In this document: positions 1-9,444 of the stretch, one piece after another
How the letters are laid out: every line of letters begins with the position of its first letter
How positions within the stretch are numbered: position 1 is the stretch's first letter
Source: Dysgonomonadaceae bacterium zrk40
GTDB taxonomy: Bacteria; Bacteroidota; Bacteroidia; Bacteroidales; Dysgonomonadaceae
Length of the DNA: 64,000 bases
Assembly: GCA_016916535.1 (NCBI GenBank)
Contig: CP070276.1
Coordinates: forward strand, 1,488,001 to 1,552,000
Direction: 5' to 3'
Translations under genes and position numbers: made by a program
The notes under the pieces: generated by a model
Told to the model about the DNA's origin: nothing
The model's database searches: none
What the model saw: only the letters and a program-made list of their open reading frames with translations

Positions 1-50
1 TGCCTACAGCCCGGTTGATGAAATCTGTTTGTGAATCAACTTGTAAGAAC

Positions 51-473
51 TTAACTGGATGCTTTTTGAATCTGCTTCAGTAAAAAATCCTTCTGCTTAA
101 TCCCCACAAATCGATCAATCTCCTTGCCGTTCTTGAACAGTACCATGGTAGGGATGCTGCGGATGTTGTGCTTTTGCGCAAGCGCCTGGTGCTGCTCTAT
201 ATTCACCTTTCCAACGTAGGCTTCACCCGAGAGCTCAGCGGCGACGCTGTTGAGCACCGGTGCCATCATGCGACAGGGTCCACACCATTCAGCCCAGAAA
301 TCGACCAGCACCACCCTGTTGCGTGTCTGTTGTCCAAAATTATTGCCGGAGAGGGTGAGAATCTTCTCATGGTCAGACACCAGCGGCATCTTCTTCATCT
401 TCCTGTGCATGACGATGAGGTACGCAACAAAAGCTACAACCGTGAACCCTACGATCAATAAAAATATCTTCAT
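51..473 (-). CDS. trxA: Thioredoxin, membrane-anchored
   Basis: 140 residues. An N-terminal hydrophobic helix (about residues 3-22) followed by a basic stretch (HRKMKK) suggests a single membrane anchor. The thioredoxin fold follows, with active site WCGPC (Cys64, Cys67) and the cis-proline loop SIPTM. The family reduces protein disulfides. The anchor makes it unlike cytosolic TrxA, and which face of the membrane the domain lies on is not certain; the positive-inside rule would leave the basic stretch, and so the domain, in the cytoplasm. The gene stands alone, reading away from the PorW gene, with a promoter-like element just upstream at 500-531. The family call is secure; membrane anchoring is inferred from hydrophobicity only. 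Confidence 0.9.
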   Translation of the reverse strand: MKIFLLIVGFTVVAFVAYLIVMHRKMKKMPLVSDHEKILTLSGNNFGQQTRNRVVLVDFWAEWCGPCRMMAPVLNSVAAELSGEAYVGKVNIEQHQALAQKHNIRSIPTMVLFKNGKEIDRFVGIKQKDFLLKQIQKASS

Positions 474-499
474 AATTTCCTGTATCTATATTTGAGGTG

Positions 500-531
500 C
501 AAAATTAGTGTTTGCTGAACATAAGAACAAG
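500..531 (-). promoter_or_regulatory. Bacteroidota-type promoter of the thioredoxin gene
   Basis: On the minus strand TAATTTTG (500-507) matches the -7 consensus TAnnTTTG. CTTG (528-531), 20 nt further upstream, is one base from the -33 consensus TTTG. The predicted start is about 20 nt before the thioredoxin ATG. Confidence 0.5.
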
Positions 532-761
532 CACTTCACATTCTATCCTGTCAATGCCCGGAATGAGATTTGACAACTATTTTGCTGAAAAAAATCATCT
601 TTGTTCGAACGCCTTGTTCAGGTAGTACAACGCGATGCCGCTGGCCATAAACCCTCAGGAAGGGGCCTGGTGCATGATGGTTGCATCTGTCTGACAAAGG
701 AAGACAATAAAAACTGAATTCCTCAGTTATATAGAGGAAAACAACAACCGAAAAGAGCAGG

Positions 762-2825
762 GTGAAACCAGGGATCATCAGCTACCGGGGCATACCATCT
801 GCCCTGATCGTGTTGTTCTTTCTCTGCACGGGATGCAGCACGGGGAAGAACACTGCCCTGACGCGTGCCTACCACGAGCTGACCACACGCTACAACGTGT
901 ACCACAACGCAGAGCAGGCTTATCAGGAAATACTGGAGGAGCAGTCGCGTAACTTTACAGATCGTTACGAGAGCCTTCTGCCCATCTACCCCCGGTTCAT
1001 ACCGGATGAGAAGCAGTTGCCGGGGGGACCATTTGACGGTGTGGTGGAGAAAGCATCAAAGGCGATCAGGGAACACTCTGTCACTGCTAAGCCTCGGCGC
1101 GACCCCACAAAAAGAGTCACAGTCGAAAAACGTCAGTGGCTGCAACAGGATGAGTTTAACCCCTTCCTGCACAATGCATGGATGCTCCTTGGAAAGGCAC
1201 ACCTGCAGAATGGAGACCTGGAGGAGGCATTGGCTGCCTTTACCCACATCAGTCGCATCTACCGTCATGATGAGATTGTCGTGCAGGAAGCAGCCATCCT
1301 GATGATGCGTTGTTATACGGAACAGAACCGACTCTATCAGGCAGAACAAAGTGCACGGGTGTTATTGTCCACAAATCTGCCGGGCAATTTGCAATCGCTC
1401 TTCGATGAGACCTACACTGGTTACCTGCTTAAAAAGGGGGATTACAATGCAGCCATACCGTGGCTTAAACGTGTGATCTCCAACGAAAAAGTGCAATCAC
1501 AAAAGAAAAGACTCCGCTACCTGTTGGGACAGCTGCTGCAACTCACCGGCGAACGGGAAGCAGCTTATCAGGCGTTCGGGGCGGTAAAAGGATTGTCAAC
1601 ACCTTTCGGTTTACAACTTCAGGCAACGATGAGTCAGCTTTCGCTTGCCCCACAAGCCAAACAGCATAAACTAAAAAAGGCTCTGGAAAAGATGAAAACC
1701 GGGGCCAATGAAGCTCAGTTGGCACGCATAGAAAAGAGTCTGGAGGGTATGGATCAAAGTACTATTGGAGCCTCATCACCGCTGGTAGAAACATCACAAA
1801 CTGCTTTCGAGGTTGATGACTCACTGCTCATTGTCGCCACGTTGCATGATTCTCTATACCAGAAGATTTATCATGCATTCATGAATGGAGATACTGCAAA
1901 GGTTAAAGCCGAGGCTACCCGGTTTATTGGTCAATTCCCTGAATCGGCATGGCTCCCGCAAATGAAACAGATGCTAGCGTTTGTATTGAGTGACAGGATG
2001 CCAGCGGAATCACCTCCCGGTGCGGCCTGGGAGAGTCTTTCAGAAAGGAAGAGCTCACAAGGAACGCAATATGAACCGCTCTACATTGCGGACCCATTGG
2101 CTGCACACCAGTTCCTGCTGGTCTATGAAAAGCCGAGCGCCGACCGAAACAGGCTGCTCTTTGCCACTGCTGCTTTTAACTTCTCCCGTTTCAGGTTGCG
2201 TACATACGAACTCACCTTTCTTCCACTTGGGGCCAGAGAAGCATTGGTTGTTTCCACTTTTCGTTCTTATGAGGATGCATATCGGTATGGACAGATGTTG
2301 TTGGCAGACAGCCTTTTCACGGCAACCATCCATTCCAATGTGATACCGTTGGTGATTTCGGAAGAGAACAGCGACAGGTTGCGTAGAAAAGGACTACTCG
2401 ACGAATACCTCGCTTTTGAAAAAAGCTATCAGACGAGTAATCACTTCCCGCCTCTTTCGCTAAAGGAAGAAGAAAATTTTATCAGTAGGGAAGAGCAGCA
2501 GAAAAAGATTGTACCTTTGGAAAGAGATCAATCGGTCTTTGGACAAACGGAAGATGCAACAGTAGCAGCACCGGCAGAGCGAACAGAACGGCTTGCTCCC
2601 GCTGAACTGCAACAGAAGCTGGAACAAAACGCACGTGAAGCAATGAAGCGATCGCAGGGACAGAACGACTCAAAAAGCAGGAAAGAGGAGCTCAAAGAGC
2701 GGAAGAAGTTGCGAGATAAACGCATTCGATTACGTGAGAAGGAGCTGAAGGAGCGTGCCCGCAGGCGAGAAGAGCTGCTGAGGAAGCGTGAAAAAGAAAG
2801 AGAACAGAAAATTAGAATGAGATGA
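762..2825 (+). CDS. porW: PorW/SprE-like type IX secretion lipoprotein (TPR)
   Basis: 687 residues from a GTG start, chosen because it gives a complete lipoprotein signal: hydrophobic core about residues 11-22, with lipid Cys25 in LCTGC. The motif right after it, [14 protein letters not shown], is characteristic of PorW/SprE, the periplasmic lipoprotein of the type IX secretion/gliding machinery. TPR-like helical repeats fill about residues 130-320. The last 60 or so residues are extremely rich in Arg/Lys/Glu and probably form a long charged helix. PorW/SprE proteins help link the T9SS motor to the outer-membrane translocon. The gene shares an ATGA overlap with the RdgB gene, so the two are co-translated. 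A possible -7 box (CATCTTTG, 596-603) lies about 160 nt upstream. Confidence 0.82.
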   Translation: MKPGIISYRGIPSALIVLFFLCTGCSTGKNTALTRAYHELTTRYNVYHNAEQAYQEILEEQSRNFTDRYESLLPIYPRFIPDEKQLPGGPFDGVVEKASKAIREHSVTAKPRRDPTKRVTVEKRQWLQQDEFNPFLHNAWMLLGKAHLQNGDLEEALAAFTHISRIYRHDEIVVQEAAILMMRCYTEQNRLYQAEQSARVLLSTNLPGNLQSLFDETYTGYLLKKGDYNAAIPWLKRVISNEKVQSQKKRLRYLLGQLLQLTGEREAAYQAFGAVKGLSTPFGLQLQATMSQLSLAPQAKQHKLKKALEKMKTGANEAQLARIEKSLEGMDQSTIGASSPLVETSQTAFEVDDSLLIVATLHDSLYQKIYHAFMNGDTAKVKAEATRFIGQFPESAWLPQMKQMLAFVLSDRMPAESPPGAAWESLSERKSSQGTQYEPLYIADPLAAHQFLLVYEKPSADRNRLLFATAAFNFSRFRLRTYELTFLPLGAREALVVSTFRSYEDAYRYGQMLLADSLFTATIHSNVIPLVISEENSDRLRRKGLLDEYLAFEKSYQTSNHFPPLSLKEEENFISREEQQKKIVPLERDQSVFGQTEDATVAAPAERTERLAPAELQQKLEQNAREAMKRSQGQNDSKSRKEELKERKKLRDKRIRLREKELKERARRREELLRKREKEREQKIRMR

Positions 2826-3406
2826 AGAAAATTGTTTTTGCCACCAACAACCAACATAAACTGGATGAGATACGTAAGATCACACAGGGAACACTCTCAA
2901 TTCTGAGCCTCTCCGACATCGGATGCAACGAGGAGATCGAAGAGACAGGAAGCACCCTCGATGAGAACGCCATGATCAAGGCTGCCTACGTGCAGGAACG
3001 GTATGGTTACGACTGTTTTGCCGATGACACCGGACTGGAGGTGGAAGCACTCAGGGGAGCACCCGGTGTCTATTCTGCACGCTATGCCGGGGAAAAATGC
3101 AGGCCAGACGACAACATGGCGAGATTGCTTGAAGAGATGAAGGAGATGGAGAACCGACAAGCACAATTTCGTACTGTTATTGCACTACGCTGTAATGGTA
3201 AAAACCACCTCTTTGAAGGTGTGATACGCGGGAGCATCATCCGTGAGAAGAGAGGCAGCGAAGGATTCGGGTACGACCCGATATTCATGCCTGAAGGGTA
3301 CGACAAAACCTTCGCTGAGCTGGGCAATGAAGTGAAAAACAAGATCAGTCACCGGGCAGTTGCAACCGGCAAACTGATGCATTTTCTAAGGGAGCGTTAT
3401 CAGTGA
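2822..3406 (+). CDS. rdgB: XTP/dITP diphosphatase (HAM1/RdgB family)
   Basis: 194 residues, the normal family length. It hydrolyses non-canonical purine nucleoside triphosphates (XTP, dITP) to monophosphates, keeping them out of DNA and RNA. Visible family motifs are [12 protein letters not shown] at the N-terminus (phosphate-binding S/TxNxxK loop), DDTGLEV with the metal-binding acidic residues (about 68-74), [12 protein letters not shown] and FGYDPIF near the C-terminus. The start codon overlaps the stop of the upstream PorW-like gene (ATGA), implying translational coupling although the functions look unrelated. Confidence 0.95.
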   Translation: MKKIVFATNNQHKLDEIRKITQGTLSILSLSDIGCNEEIEETGSTLDENAMIKAAYVQERYGYDCFADDTGLEVEALRGAPGVYSARYAGEKCRPDDNMARLLEEMKEMENRQAQFRTVIALRCNGKNHLFEGVIRGSIIREKRGSEGFGYDPIFMPEGYDKTFAELGNEVKNKISHRAVATGKLMHFLRERYQ

Positions 3407-3479
3407 GACAAGTCTGTTGAAGAGAAACAGGATCACAAAAAAAAGAGTATCTTTGAATCTGAACGCAAAATAAAAGACT

Positions 3480-4541
3480 ATGTCAACAAACATTCGCACG
3501 GGCATCATCGGCTACGGACTCTCCGGACGTGTATTCCATGCCCCTTTTATCGATGTTGTGGAGGGATACGATCTGACCAAGATCAGCACCTCCCGCCCCG
3601 AAAGCATCGCCATGATCGAAGAGCGATACCCGCTTACCGCTGTCGTTCCCGACGGAAAGAGCATCATCGACGATCCGGAGATTGACCTCGTGATCGTCAC
3701 CTCACCCAACACTGAGCATTTCCGCTGGTCGCGCGAAGCGTTGCTCGCCGGTAAGCATGTGGTTGTAGAGAAGCCCTTCACTGTGACTGTGGAAGAAGCA
3801 GATGAATTGATTGAGATTGCCCACAGACAACATAAGATTCTGACGGTCTACCATAACCGCCGCTTCACAAGTGACACCCGCACCGTGAAAAAGCTCTTAG
3901 AGAGTGGACTGCTGGGTGAGATCGTCGATTATGAGTCACACTTCGACCGCTACCGCACCAATCCTCGCCCCAACGGTGCCTGGCGTGAACAACCGTTGCC
4001 CGGATCCGGAATCTTCTACGACCTGGGATCACACCTGATTGACCAGGCTCTCTGGTTCTTCGGCATGCCTCAGGCTGTAACAGCTGAGATAAACAACCAG
4101 CGCTCCTGGGCACTTACCGACGACCATTTCGATCTGCGACTCCACTACCCCACCTTCACCGCCACCCTCAAATCCGGTATGATCTGCCGCATACCCGGCC
4201 CAACCTACATGCTACACGGTACGAATGGTTCGTTTGTCAAGTACGGACTGGATGTCCAGGAGGCAGCCCTCGACAGGGGTGCCATTCCGCAAGGAAATGA
4301 CTGGGGAAGCGAGCCAGAGGGCATCTGGGGAACAATCAACGCCGAATACAAAGGAGTGAAAATACAGGGCAAGCTGGAGAGTGAGCAGGGTGATTACCGC
4401 GACTACTTCATCAACTTGCGCGATGCCATCAACGGAAAGACTATGCTGGCGGTGAAACCGGAGGAAGCACGCAATGTGATGCGAATCATCGAACTGGCTT
4501 TCCAAAGCAGCAGGGAAAAGAGAACCTTCGTCCTCTCCTGA
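3480..4541 (+). CDS. Gfo/Idh/MocA family oxidoreductase, cytoplasmic
   Basis: 353 residues, no signal peptide. The N-terminal Rossmann fold begins TGIIGYGLSGRVFHAPF, close to the E. coli YdgJ and Bacillus YvaA/IolW subgroup. The EKPFTVTVEEADELIEIA segment is the classic EKP motif in which Lys contacts cofactor and substrate. The C-terminal alpha/beta domain contains GSGIFYDLGSHLIDQAL. The family oxidises or reduces hydroxyls of sugars and inositols with NAD(P); members of this subgroup act on scyllo-inositol and similar polyols, but the substrate here cannot be read from sequence. It stands alone and converges with the EamA gene. Confidence 0.88.
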   Translation: MSTNIRTGIIGYGLSGRVFHAPFIDVVEGYDLTKISTSRPESIAMIEERYPLTAVVPDGKSIIDDPEIDLVIVTSPNTEHFRWSREALLAGKHVVVEKPFTVTVEEADELIEIAHRQHKILTVYHNRRFTSDTRTVKKLLESGLLGEIVDYESHFDRYRTNPRPNGAWREQPLPGSGIFYDLGSHLIDQALWFFGMPQAVTAEINNQRSWALTDDHFDLRLHYPTFTATLKSGMICRIPGPTYMLHGTNGSFVKYGLDVQEAALDRGAIPQGNDWGSEPEGIWGTINAEYKGVKIQGKLESEQGDYRDYFINLRDAINGKTMLAVKPEEARNVMRIIELAFQSSREKRTFVLS

Positions 4542-4548
4542 CAGAGGC

Positions 4549-5433
4549 CTAAAGGAAGAAGATGGTCGCACCGGCGATACTGATCACCGCCCCAATCACC
4601 TGTCGGGCAGTAATCTTTTCCTTGAACATGATGGCCGTGGGGAGGATGATAAAGATGGGTACCAGGGCCATCAATGCCGAAGCGATCCCCGTCTCGGTGT
4701 GCTGCACCGCGTAAAGCGAGAGGGAGACACCAATAAAGGGGCCGAAGATGGTACCGATCGTAATCGCCTTCATCCCCGTTTTATCTCCCAGGGCCATGAA
4801 GACCCGCCTCCAGCGACCGACAAAGGTGACCAACAAGGCAAATGCGATGAAGCCGAAGATGGCCCTGATCTGGGTGGCTGCCACCGGGTCATAATCACCC
4901 ATCCCCTTCTTGCTAAGAATAAGGCCCACCGCCTGTCCCAGTGCACCACCCAATGCATAGAGAAAGCCACGCAGGGGTACGTTCAGTTTTAGCTTCCTAC
5001 CGGCCACGGCAATCATGATGCCGGCAACACTTACCACGATACCCGCGATGCTCTTCAGCGAGAGGATCTCCTGCAGAAAGAACCAGCCGATGACGGCAGT
5101 AATCATCGGTGCAAGGCTCATCACCAACTGCGATGTACGGGAACCGATCAGGGTGTAGGACTTGAAGAGGAAGAGATCACCCAGGAAGAAACCAACGATA
5201 CCCGAGAGACCTAACCAAATCCAGTTGTAGGCGGTGGCATCCATCGGGAAGAACATCCCGCGGGTGAAGAGAGTGGTGATCCCCAGGAAGATGATCCCCA
5301 GAAAGATACGAATGATGTTTACCGTGAGGGAGCCGGTACGGCGTCCCGCCTTCTCGAAGAAGATGGCGCTGAGTGTCCAGCAGACGGCTGTGAAAAGTGA
5401 GGCTATCTCACCGATATGCGATTGAAACGGCAT
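4549..5433 (-). CDS. EamA-family (DMT) transporter
   Basis: 294 residues, almost entirely hydrophobic, with about ten predicted membrane helices arranged as two EamA repeats (roughly 10-140 and 150-293). Drug/metabolite transporters of this family export amino acids, nucleosides or other small metabolites; the substrate cannot be told. The gene ends 7 nt from the convergent Gfo/Idh/MocA gene. A -7-like TACATTTG lies on the minus strand at 5476-5483. Confidence 0.88.
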   Translation of the reverse strand: MPFQSHIGEIASLFTAVCWTLSAIFFEKAGRRTGSLTVNIIRIFLGIIFLGITTLFTRGMFFPMDATAYNWIWLGLSGIVGFFLGDLFLFKSYTLIGSRTSQLVMSLAPMITAVIGWFFLQEILSLKSIAGIVVSVAGIMIAVAGRKLKLNVPLRGFLYALGGALGQAVGLILSKKGMGDYDPVAATQIRAIFGFIAFALLVTFVGRWRRVFMALGDKTGMKAITIGTIFGPFIGVSLSLYAVQHTETGIASALMALVPIFIILPTAIMFKEKITARQVIGAVISIAGATIFFL

Positions 5434-5507
5434 GCAAATGATCCCTTAATGCTATAACCAGAAATAAAGTGGCAGCAAATGTACGGGATTTTTTTGAATA
5501 TGAAGGG

Positions 5508-6278
5508 TCAGCGAATCGCTTCCCTTAGTTTTTTTGCTGCCGCCTCCACAGAAGGTTCACTCTCCAGCAGAGAGATAAAGCGGCTGCCAATGATAGCACC
5601 GGCTGCCTCCCCGCAAGCTGCTTCGAATGTCTCCCTGTTGGAGATCCCGAAACCAATCAGTCGCGGGTTCTTCAGTCCCATCGCGTTCACGCGCCGGAAG
5701 TACGCCAGGTTCTGCTCTCCGAAACTCTTCCTTGCACCGGTGACAGACGCAGAGGAAACCATATAGATAAACCCGGATGTATGTTCATCGATCATCCGGA
5801 TCCGTTCTTCCGACGTCTCGGGGGTAATCAGCATGATCATATGGAGCCCATGGCGATCGGCTATCTGTTTATAATTCTCCAGGTATTCGACAAAAGGGAG
5901 ATCAGGGATGATCAACCCGTCTATGCCGCAGGAAGCCGCTCTCCGGCAGTATTCTTCGAACCCGAACTGAAGGATGGGATTCAAATAACCCATCAGTACC
6001 AGAGGGATAGATACCATGCCCCGCACATCTTCCATCTGATTGAAGAGCGTTTTCACGCTCATGCCATTGCGTAATGCCTGTGTGCCGGAAGCCTGGATCA
6101 CCGGCCCATCCGCCATCGGGTCGCTGAAGGGGACACCGATCTCCAGCATCTCCACTCCTTCCTTTTCCAACGCCTGCATCACCCGTACTGTATCATCCAG
6201 CTGAGGGTAGCCGGTAGTAAAATAGACCGATAAAATATTCGCTTTCTTCTGTTGAAACAATTGGTCAATCCTGTTCAT
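5508..6278 (-). CDS. trpA: Tryptophan synthase alpha subunit
   Basis: 256 residues from MNRIDQLFQQ. The open frame extends 23 codons further but reads into trpF, and this start gives the normal N-terminus. It cleaves indole-3-glycerol phosphate to indole and glyceraldehyde 3-phosphate in complex with TrpB. Motifs: LEIGVPFSDP with the catalytic Glu, GYLNPILQFG, and DLPFVEY with the catalytic Asp. Last gene of the trp operon; its start overlaps the end of trpF by 14 nt. Confidence 0.97.
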   Translation of the reverse strand: MNRIDQLFQQKKANILSVYFTTGYPQLDDTVRVMQALEKEGVEMLEIGVPFSDPMADGPVIQASGTQALRNGMSVKTLFNQMEDVRGMVSIPLVLMGYLNPILQFGFEEYCRRAASCGIDGLIIPDLPFVEYLENYKQIADRHGLHMIMLITPETSEERIRMIDEHTSGFIYMVSSASVTGARKSFGEQNLAYFRRVNAMGLKNPRLIGFGISNRETFEAACGEAAGAIIGSRFISLLESEPSVEAAAKKLREAIR

Positions 6279-6888
6279 ATCTGATTTTTTTGATAAAATT
6301 CTGTAATCTTGTGTACTCCTTAATTGCGGGAGCAGTCTCAAAGCCACTGTTAAGGTCTATCCCGATAAACTGCGGATGTGAAAATTCCCTGATGGCTGCA
6401 GCATCATCCGGACCGATCCCCCCGCTCAGCAGGAAGGGTGTCTCTCCCCTGTAGGATGAAAGCAGTTCCCAGCGAAACTTCTTCCCGGAACCACCATGTT
6501 GTACTGTCCGGGTATCGAAGATGAAGTAGTCGCAACTCCCTCTATATTGTTCCACCAAAGGGGCAGGAAACGGTTTATCACTCTCCATCCCGAATGCCTT
6601 CACCACCGTGAAACCGGCATCCTGAATGAAACGGCAGGTTTCGGGTGATTCACTGCCGTGTAACTGAATAATCTGCAACCGATTCTTTGATGCGATCTCC
6701 AGTACCCTCTCTTGTAATTCATTCACAAAAACCCCCACCCGTTTCACCTTCTCCGGGGCATAACTTAGCTTTTCTCCCACATACCGTGACGAGCCAGGAT
6801 AGAAGATAAATCCCATCCAGTCTACACCCAGCTGTTCCACAGCCCGGATGTTCTCTGCATCACGCATTCCACATATCTTGATGAGCAT
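6265..6888 (-). CDS. trpF: Phosphoribosylanthranilate isomerase
   Basis: 207 residues, a single TIM barrel. It performs the Amadori rearrangement of N-(5'-phosphoribosyl)anthranilate to CdRP, the fourth step of tryptophan synthesis. The N-terminal KICGMRD carries the catalytic Cys, FIFDTR supplies the catalytic Asp on a later strand, and the C-terminal phosphate-binding loops (LLSGGIGPDDA, GIDLNSGFE) are intact. It sits between trpC and trpA. The 92-nt gap after trpC is the second largest in the operon; I see no terminator in it. Confidence 0.97.
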   Translation of the reverse strand: MLIKICGMRDAENIRAVEQLGVDWMGFIFYPGSSRYVGEKLSYAPEKVKRVGVFVNELQERVLEIASKNRLQIIQLHGSESPETCRFIQDAGFTVVKAFGMESDKPFPAPLVEQYRGSCDYFIFDTRTVQHGGSGKKFRWELLSSYRGETPFLLSGGIGPDDAAAIREFSHPQFIGIDLNSGFETAPAIKEYTRLQNFIKKIRYEQD

Positions 6889-6980
6889 ACTTTTATTGCT
6901 TTCAGCTTTTTATTCCTTGTTTCTGGTTATTGGTTTATCATGCCAACATATTAACATTGAACATCGAACCTACAAACAAA

Positions 6981-7778
6981 CTAACCTGCAGACCTTTTTA
7001 TTTCTCCCAGGAATGCCCTCAGCGACTCTCCCGGTTCATCACATTTCATGAAGTTTTCACCAATCAGGAAGCCCCTGTAGCCTGCATCACGCAGTTCACG
7101 CACCACCTGCGGGTCGGAGATGCCACTCTCTGAGATCAGCAACGCCTCCCTCGGGAGCAGGTCGATCATCCGGAACGACTTCTGCACGTCGGTAACGAAG
7201 CTGCCCAGGTTGCGGTTGTTGATACCGATCAACCGGTTGTGCGGTGTGATGTATTCCGTCTCCCGCTCATCGTGCAGCTCCAGCAAAACCTCCAACTGCA
7301 GCTCTCCTGCCAGCTCGGTAAACCGTTTTGACTCCTCCTTGGTGATGGCGGCAGCAATCAGCAGAATCGCACTCGCCCCCGAGAGCTTCGCATCGTAGAT
7401 CTGGTACTCATCCACGATGAATTCCTTGCGCATCACCGGAATGGAAACGCTTTTGGTCGCTGTCCGAAGGTCGTCCAACGTCCCGCCGAAGTAGGGTTCA
7501 TCGGTCAGCACCGAAAGGGCCGCAGCACCGGCAGCCTCATAGGCTTGAACCACCGTTGTCGCCTCCGCCGATCGGTTAATCCATCCTTTACTGGGGGAGC
7601 GCCGCTTGAACTCGGCGATGATTCCGGTGGATGATTCTTCCAATGCAGTTTTCAGTGAATAAAAAGGAATCCTCTCGGCAGATAGTTTTTGCTCCAACAT
7701 TGATAAAGGGTGCTCCTTCATCTGTCGTGCCACCTCTCTTTTTTTGTGTGCGACGATCTCGCTCAGTACATCTTGCAT
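6981..7778 (-). CDS. trpC: Indole-3-glycerol phosphate synthase
   Basis: 265 residues. It closes the indole ring from CdRP with loss of CO2 and water. Signature segments are EFKRRSPSKGWI (catalytic Lys and phosphate contacts, about residues 56-67), RKEFIVDEYQ, IGINNRNLGSF and LISESGI. It is a stand-alone enzyme rather than a TrpC-TrpF fusion. It lies 58 nt downstream of trpD in the trp operon. Confidence 0.97.
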   Translation of the reverse strand: MQDVLSEIVAHKKREVARQMKEHPLSMLEQKLSAERIPFYSLKTALEESSTGIIAEFKRRSPSKGWINRSAEATTVVQAYEAAGAAALSVLTDEPYFGGTLDDLRTATKSVSIPVMRKEFIVDEYQIYDAKLSGASAILLIAAAITKEESKRFTELAGELQLEVLLELHDERETEYITPHNRLIGINNRNLGSFVTDVQKSFRMIDLLPREALLISESGISDPQVVRELRDAGYRGFLIGENFMKCDEPGESLRAFLGEIKRSAG

Positions 7779-7836
7779 GTTATTTAGCTTTTTAGCAACA
7801 AATCATAGCTATTAGCGATAGCTTATGACTTACAGC

Positions 7837-8841
7837 TTATTCCTGATTTACCTCAATGAATTTCTCCAAGGTGCGTAGAGCCTTCTTCCCGTAGAGAGCA
7901 TTCTTGGCCATCTCCAGGCATTCACCGACCGGTTTGGACTGTTCAACGGTCTGTATTCCGAAGGCAGCGTTGGCCAACACCGCGTTCATCTGGGCCTCCG
8001 TACCTTCGGCGGCCAGCACCCTTCGGAAGATCTGAGAGGCCTCTGCAGGTGTATCACCACCATAGAGTGCTTCCTGCGGTATGGCATCAAACCCGAGATC
8101 GGACGGAGAGAAGAGCTGCTCTCCACGATTGGAGACCACCTTGAATCGATCGGTGAGGGAGATTTCATCATATCCGTCGAGACTGTGTACAATGCTGAAA
8201 CGTTTGTTTTCCGCCTGATAGATGTAGCTGTAGAGCCTCGACATGGCGAGGTTGTAAACGCCCAGTATCTGGTAACGTGGCTGCACCGGGTTCACCAACG
8301 GTCCCAGCACATTGAAGAAGTTTCGCACCCCCAGGCTTCTACGCACCGGTGCTACCGCCTTAAGTGCGGGACTAAAGAGCGGGGCATGGAGGTATGCCAG
8401 TCCACAGGCATCAAGGCTGCGGCGTAGTTTGTCCTGGTCGGTGGTGAACCGCACGCCAAGACTTTCAATCACGTTGCTCGCACCGCTGATAGAGGTGGCG
8501 CCGTAGTTGCCGTGCTTCACCACCGGATAACCTGCACCGGCCACCACGAAGCAGGCAGTGGTGGAAATGTTGAAGGTGTTCTTGCCATCGCCACCGGTAC
8601 CCACGATATCGAGCGGGTCATAATCGGAGAGGTCCACCTGCACCCGCATCTCAAGGAGAGCGTCACGGAAGCCGAGGATCTCATCGACCGAGATGCTGCG
8701 CATCAGGAAGGAGGTGATCAGTGAGGCGATTTGTGTTTCGGGTACATCACCCTTCACAATAGTGAACAACACTTCACGTGCTTGCTCGCGGGAGAGGTAC
8801 TGATAGTCGAAAAGTTGGTATAAAATCTCTTTCATGCTCAT
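7837..8841 (-). CDS. trpD: Anthranilate phosphoribosyltransferase
   Basis: 334 residues. It transfers phosphoribose from PRPP to anthranilate. The glycine-rich PRPP site reads GTGGDGKNTFNIST (about residues 82-95), followed by KHGNYGATSISGASNVIE. Helical N-terminal domain and nucleoside-phosphorylase-like fold are complete. The ATG overlaps the trpG stop codon (ATGA), so the two are translationally coupled. TrpG and TrpD are separate proteins here, not fused as in enterobacteria. Confidence 0.97.
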   Translation of the reverse strand: MSMKEILYQLFDYQYLSREQAREVLFTIVKGDVPETQIASLITSFLMRSISVDEILGFRDALLEMRVQVDLSDYDPLDIVGTGGDGKNTFNISTTACFVVAGAGYPVVKHGNYGATSISGASNVIESLGVRFTTDQDKLRRSLDACGLAYLHAPLFSPALKAVAPVRRSLGVRNFFNVLGPLVNPVQPRYQILGVYNLAMSRLYSYIYQAENKRFSIVHSLDGYDEISLTDRFKVVSNRGEQLFSPSDLGFDAIPQEALYGGDTPAEASQIFRRVLAAEGTEAQMNAVLANAAFGIQTVEQSKPVGECLEMAKNALYGKKALRTLEKFIEVNQE

Positions 8842-9434
8842 TCACTTATAGATTTCGACAAAACAGGATGCTCGAGGAAGTTGCGGATGATAACTGTCCC
8901 TTCCGGGGTGAGGATTGATTCCGGATGAAACTGCACCCCGTGCAGGTCGAGCGTGCGGTGTCGCATCGCCATAATGGCTCCTGCGTTATCCAGGGCTGTG
9001 ACTTCCAGCTCAGCGGGAAAATTCTCACGGGCTACAATCCAGGAGTGGTACCTTCCCACCGCTATCTCCTCCGGAAGGCCGGTGAAGAGATAATCCTCCG
9101 CAACAATTTGCGCCGGGGTCTGCACCCCATGGAACACGAAGGGGATGTTCTCCAGCTTTGCACCGAACACCTGTCCAATCGCTTGGTGGCCGAGGCAGAC
9201 GCCCAAGATGCTCTTGCTGGTTGCGTATCGCTCGATAAGGGGCAGCAGCAATCCCGCCTCTTCCGGGAGACCGGGGCCGGGTGAAAGGATGATCTTGTCG
9301 TACCGTTCCACCTCTTCCAACGTCATCCTGTTGTTGCGAATCACATCCACATTGGTGTAGCCGAGAGACTGTACCGTGTGCAGCAGGTTGTAGGTGAAGG
9401 AATCGTAATTGTCGAATATCAAAATCTTTTTCAT
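8838..9434 (-). CDS. trpG: Anthranilate synthase glutamine amidotransferase subunit
   Basis: 198 residues from MKKILIFDNYDSFTYN, the conserved N-terminus; the frame is open 16 codons further but that part has no family similarity. Class I amidotransferase: nucleophile Cys80 in GVCLGHQAIG and the C-terminal VQFHPESI with the catalytic His/Glu. It delivers ammonia from glutamine to TrpE. It sits 10 nt after trpE and overlaps trpD by 4 nt. Confidence 0.97.
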   Translation of the reverse strand: MKKILIFDNYDSFTYNLLHTVQSLGYTNVDVIRNNRMTLEEVERYDKIILSPGPGLPEEAGLLLPLIERYATSKSILGVCLGHQAIGQVFGAKLENIPFVFHGVQTPAQIVAEDYLFTGLPEEIAVGRYHSWIVARENFPAELEVTALDNAGAIMAMRHRTLDLHGVQFHPESILTPEGTVIIRNFLEHPVLSKSISE

Positions 9435-9444
9435 CTGCTTGTCT

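Noticed and set aside
474-761. Small coding frames between the thioredoxin and PorW genes
   Set aside because: Short, overlapping frames on both strands without motifs; the stretch is better explained as two promoter regions.
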